Shown here: positions 62,563 through 64,000 of the stretch, one piece after another
How the letters are laid out: each line of letters starts with the position of its first letter
Numbering within the stretch: position 1 is the stretch's first letter
Assembly: GCA_002344075.1 (NCBI GenBank)
Contig: DDTM01000001.1
Location: 1 to 64,000, forward strand
DNA length: 64,000 nucleotides
Reading direction: 5' to 3'
Source of the DNA: Bacteroidetes bacterium UBA2364
GTDB lineage: Bacteria > Bacteroidota > Rhodothermia > Rhodothermales > UBA2364
Made by a program: the position numbers and the translations under genes
Notes under the pieces: generated by a model
Told to the model about the DNA's origin: nothing
Seen by the model: the letters and a program-made list of their open reading frames with translations, nothing else
The model's database searches: none

Positions 62563-63486
62563 TTAATGTACTAAGAATTCGCTTAAAATTTGACCTGGTT
62601 TGGCTTTTGAAGTTAATTCACGTGCTTTGTCTATTGCTTCTCCCAAAATTGTAAGTCGGTTTTGGCCATAAATGGGTACATTAGCAATCCATACAGCCCC
62701 CCACGAGATTCCGCCACGCAACACTATAACGGGTCGCAGACCACTTTTTGCATCAAAATAGGTAGGGATAGAAAGCATCAAAGCAAGCAGTTTCTCGGTA
62801 AGTTCACCTACCACTTCCTGCAAATCTTTATCTGTAGGAATGATCCCTAATATGGCCTGAAAACCGGAAGCAGCAACAAAAATTGGCCACGCCAAGGCTT
62901 CACCGAGAAGTTTCTCGATCTGTTGAAGCAAGACCCCAATCTCTGCAAAAGCCACTTGTATGGTTTCTGGATCTTTTACGGCAACATCAAGATCAAACAC
63001 CACTTCCAGCACCACAACTTGCGCTTGGGAACCTTCCCTATAGCGATAAATCAACTCTTGTTGCAAGGTACTGGCCATCCGTCCATGACCGTTTATTCGG
63101 AGTTTTCCAAGATTTTGCTTGATCAACTGGAGTTCATTTGCCTGCTGAAACAATTGTTGTTTCTCGATGTGTTGCAACGTAACATCTACAAAGACCACCC
63201 AATCCCCGTCCAGTTCATGAAAAAAGTGTGCATCTGCAATGCGACCATTCTTCATGTGTACATCCGGAACAAGAAAAGACTCTCCATTCAGCGGCAACAG
63301 TCCCACCAAAAGGGGTACCATCTCAAGAATGGTGTTTGGTAATGGTTCCGGAATACCCAAGTTGAACCAATCTCCACCAACCAAAACGATATTTCCTACA
63401 GGATCGGCCTGCACAAACGCTGGCCGGAACCGTTCGATGGAAATAGACTCCAGATAGGTTTTAACGGAGACAGGAAGCAGGTTCAT
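62563..63486 (-). CDS. Cyclase-homology-like regulatory protein
   Basis: A 307-residue cytosolic protein. The first 120 residues look like a PAS sensor (PAFVQADPVGNIVLVGGDWFNLG). The rest follows the outline of a class III nucleotide cyclase: VLEVVFDLDVAV, then LRGGISWGAVWIANVP, and TILGEAIDKARELTSKAKPGQILSEFL. The last part matches the cyclase pattern around GD.VN.A.RL, but the usual Asn/Arg are replaced and a catalytic metal Asp pair is not evident. I infer a regulatory, probably inactive, domain. Its ATG overlaps the GTPase stop codon (ATGA), so the two are coupled. Confidence 0.6.
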   Translation of the reverse strand: MNLLPVSVKTYLESISIERFRPAFVQADPVGNIVLVGGDWFNLGIPEPLPNTILEMVPLLVGLLPLNGESFLVPDVHMKNGRIADAHFFHELDGDWVVFVDVTLQHIEKQQLFQQANELQLIKQNLGKLRINGHGRMASTLQQELIYRYREGSQAQVVVLEVVFDLDVAVKDPETIQVAFAEIGVLLQQIEKLLGEALAWPIFVAASGFQAILGIIPTDKDLQEVVGELTEKLLALMLSIPTYFDAKSGLRPVIVLRGGISWGAVWIANVPIYGQNRLTILGEAIDKARELTSKAKPGQILSEFLVH

Positions 63487-63986
63487 GGGGTCTCTTTGAG
63501 CATCCGTTCAGTCAGTAGTTCAAATATCTCGGCCACTCCTTCGCCCGTGAGCGCACTGGTTTTTTTGATCAACCACCCTTTCGATAAAAAGCCTTCTATC
63601 TGCTCTTCGGAAAGTTGCCACTCGCCCGCGAGGTCGGCTTTGTTAAGTACCAAAATAAACGGAACCGGCCCAAACGTCGCTTCGGTATTGCGCTGCAAAG
63701 CAAGCGCACGATCTAATGTAATCTTTCGCGTACCATCGGCAACCAAAATATATCCAGACATCCCCCTTAAGTACGAGAGGCGCAACTTTTGAAACTCGTC
63801 TTCTCCATGCAAATCCCAAAGCATCAGATTGACCTCGGTTTCACCCTGTTTTACGAGACGCTTATCTACTTTCACCCCAACCGTTGTCAGGTATTCCTCC
63901 GAGAAGATACTGTTCACAAACCTTTTAACAAGACTGGTTTTACCGACGGCAAATGAACCGAGCATGCAAACCTTTTTTTGGATCAT
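63483..63986 (-). CDS. Ras/Rab-like small GTPase
   Basis: A 167-residue protein from the ATG at 63986. All G motifs are present: GSFAVGKTS (G1, about 9-17), a Thr in the switch-I region (TTVGV), WDLHGEDEF (G3, in place of WDTAGQEEF), NKAD (G4) and TSALTGEG (G5). There is no long C-terminal extension. It belongs to the prokaryotic Rab/Ras-like GTPases, used in some bacteria for polarity or as a switch for other signals. The window ends 14 bases upstream, so a start further upstream cannot be excluded. Confidence 0.88.
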   Translation of the reverse strand: MIQKKVCMLGSFAVGKTSLVKRFVNSIFSEEYLTTVGVKVDKRLVKQGETEVNLMLWDLHGEDEFQKLRLSYLRGMSGYILVADGTRKITLDRALALQRNTEATFGPVPFILVLNKADLAGEWQLSEEQIEGFLSKGWLIKKTSALTGEGVAEIFELLTERMLKETP

Positions 63987-64000
63987 ATTACTTTTCAAGC

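Noticed and set aside
1..64000. CRISPR arrays, insertion sequences, rRNA, tmRNA, RNase P RNA
   Set aside because: No evenly spaced direct repeats, transposase motifs or conserved RNA core sequences were recognised by eye on either strand.

Overview
The window looks like chromosome of a Gram-negative member of the Bacteroidota/Rhodothermota group. GC content is moderate (an impression, not computed). The reasons are two SusC/FecA-style TonB receptors with an N-terminal carboxypeptidase-regulatory-like domain, a DUF4249 lipoprotein, PepSY-like small proteins, many lipoproteins, and two upstream matches to the Bacteroidota promoter form (TTG, about 21 nt, TAnnTTTG). Several genes carry a clear Shine-Dalgarno sequence, which fits Rhodothermota-like lineages better than Bacteroides. 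Species cannot be named from the sequence alone. Most genes are housekeeping. No prophage, insertion sequence or CRISPR array was seen.

Layout. 1-3064: a large TonB receptor running off the left edge, with an unusual leader. 3.7-7 kb: serA, engB, sucD. 7-10.9 kb: a metallo-beta-lactamase-fold hydrolase divergent from a BlaI/BlaR1-type pair whose receptor gene is cut by an in-frame stop; two BlaI-like operators lie between. 10.9-22.3 kb: an SDR, class I aldolase, mtaB, a membrane alpha/beta hydrolase, a PepSY protein, cca, aroE, a TPR protein and a small membrane protein. 22.3-28.4 kb: a putrescine uptake and gamma-aminobutyraldehyde dehydrogenase locus like E. coli ydcSTUVW. 28.4-36.2 kb: AT-rich spacers, a GH5 lipoprotein, a CobW metallochaperone with a His-rich protein, and an MmcQ/SdrD_B pair. 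36.2-45.4 kb: a lipoprotein, a histidine kinase/response regulator pair, a class V aminotransferase, a glycosyltransferase, a chagasin-type inhibitor, and a psd-pssA-purS-clpS operon.

45.4-51.1 kb is the most striking locus. A 1221-residue protein joins a SEDS (RodA/FtsW) glycosyltransferase to a class B penicillin-binding transpeptidase in one chain. It lies between two FHA-domain proteins that resemble FhaA, with an overlooked 27-residue membrane peptide ORF in between. This recalls the actinobacterial fhaA-fhaB-rodA-pbpA cluster, but without the Ser/Thr kinase and phosphatase. A tandem-DPBB RlpA/SPOR protein lies just beyond it.

52.9-57.2 kb: tRNA-Leu(CAA) without an encoded CCA, a NarL-type regulator, rsfS, a LytR_C protein and two exported proteins. 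57.3-60.6 kb: a second TonB receptor paired with a DUF4249 lipoprotein. 60.6-64 kb: a signalling operon of a Ras/Rab-like small GTPase, a protein with a degenerate nucleotide-cyclase-like domain, a histidine kinase and a methyltransferase.
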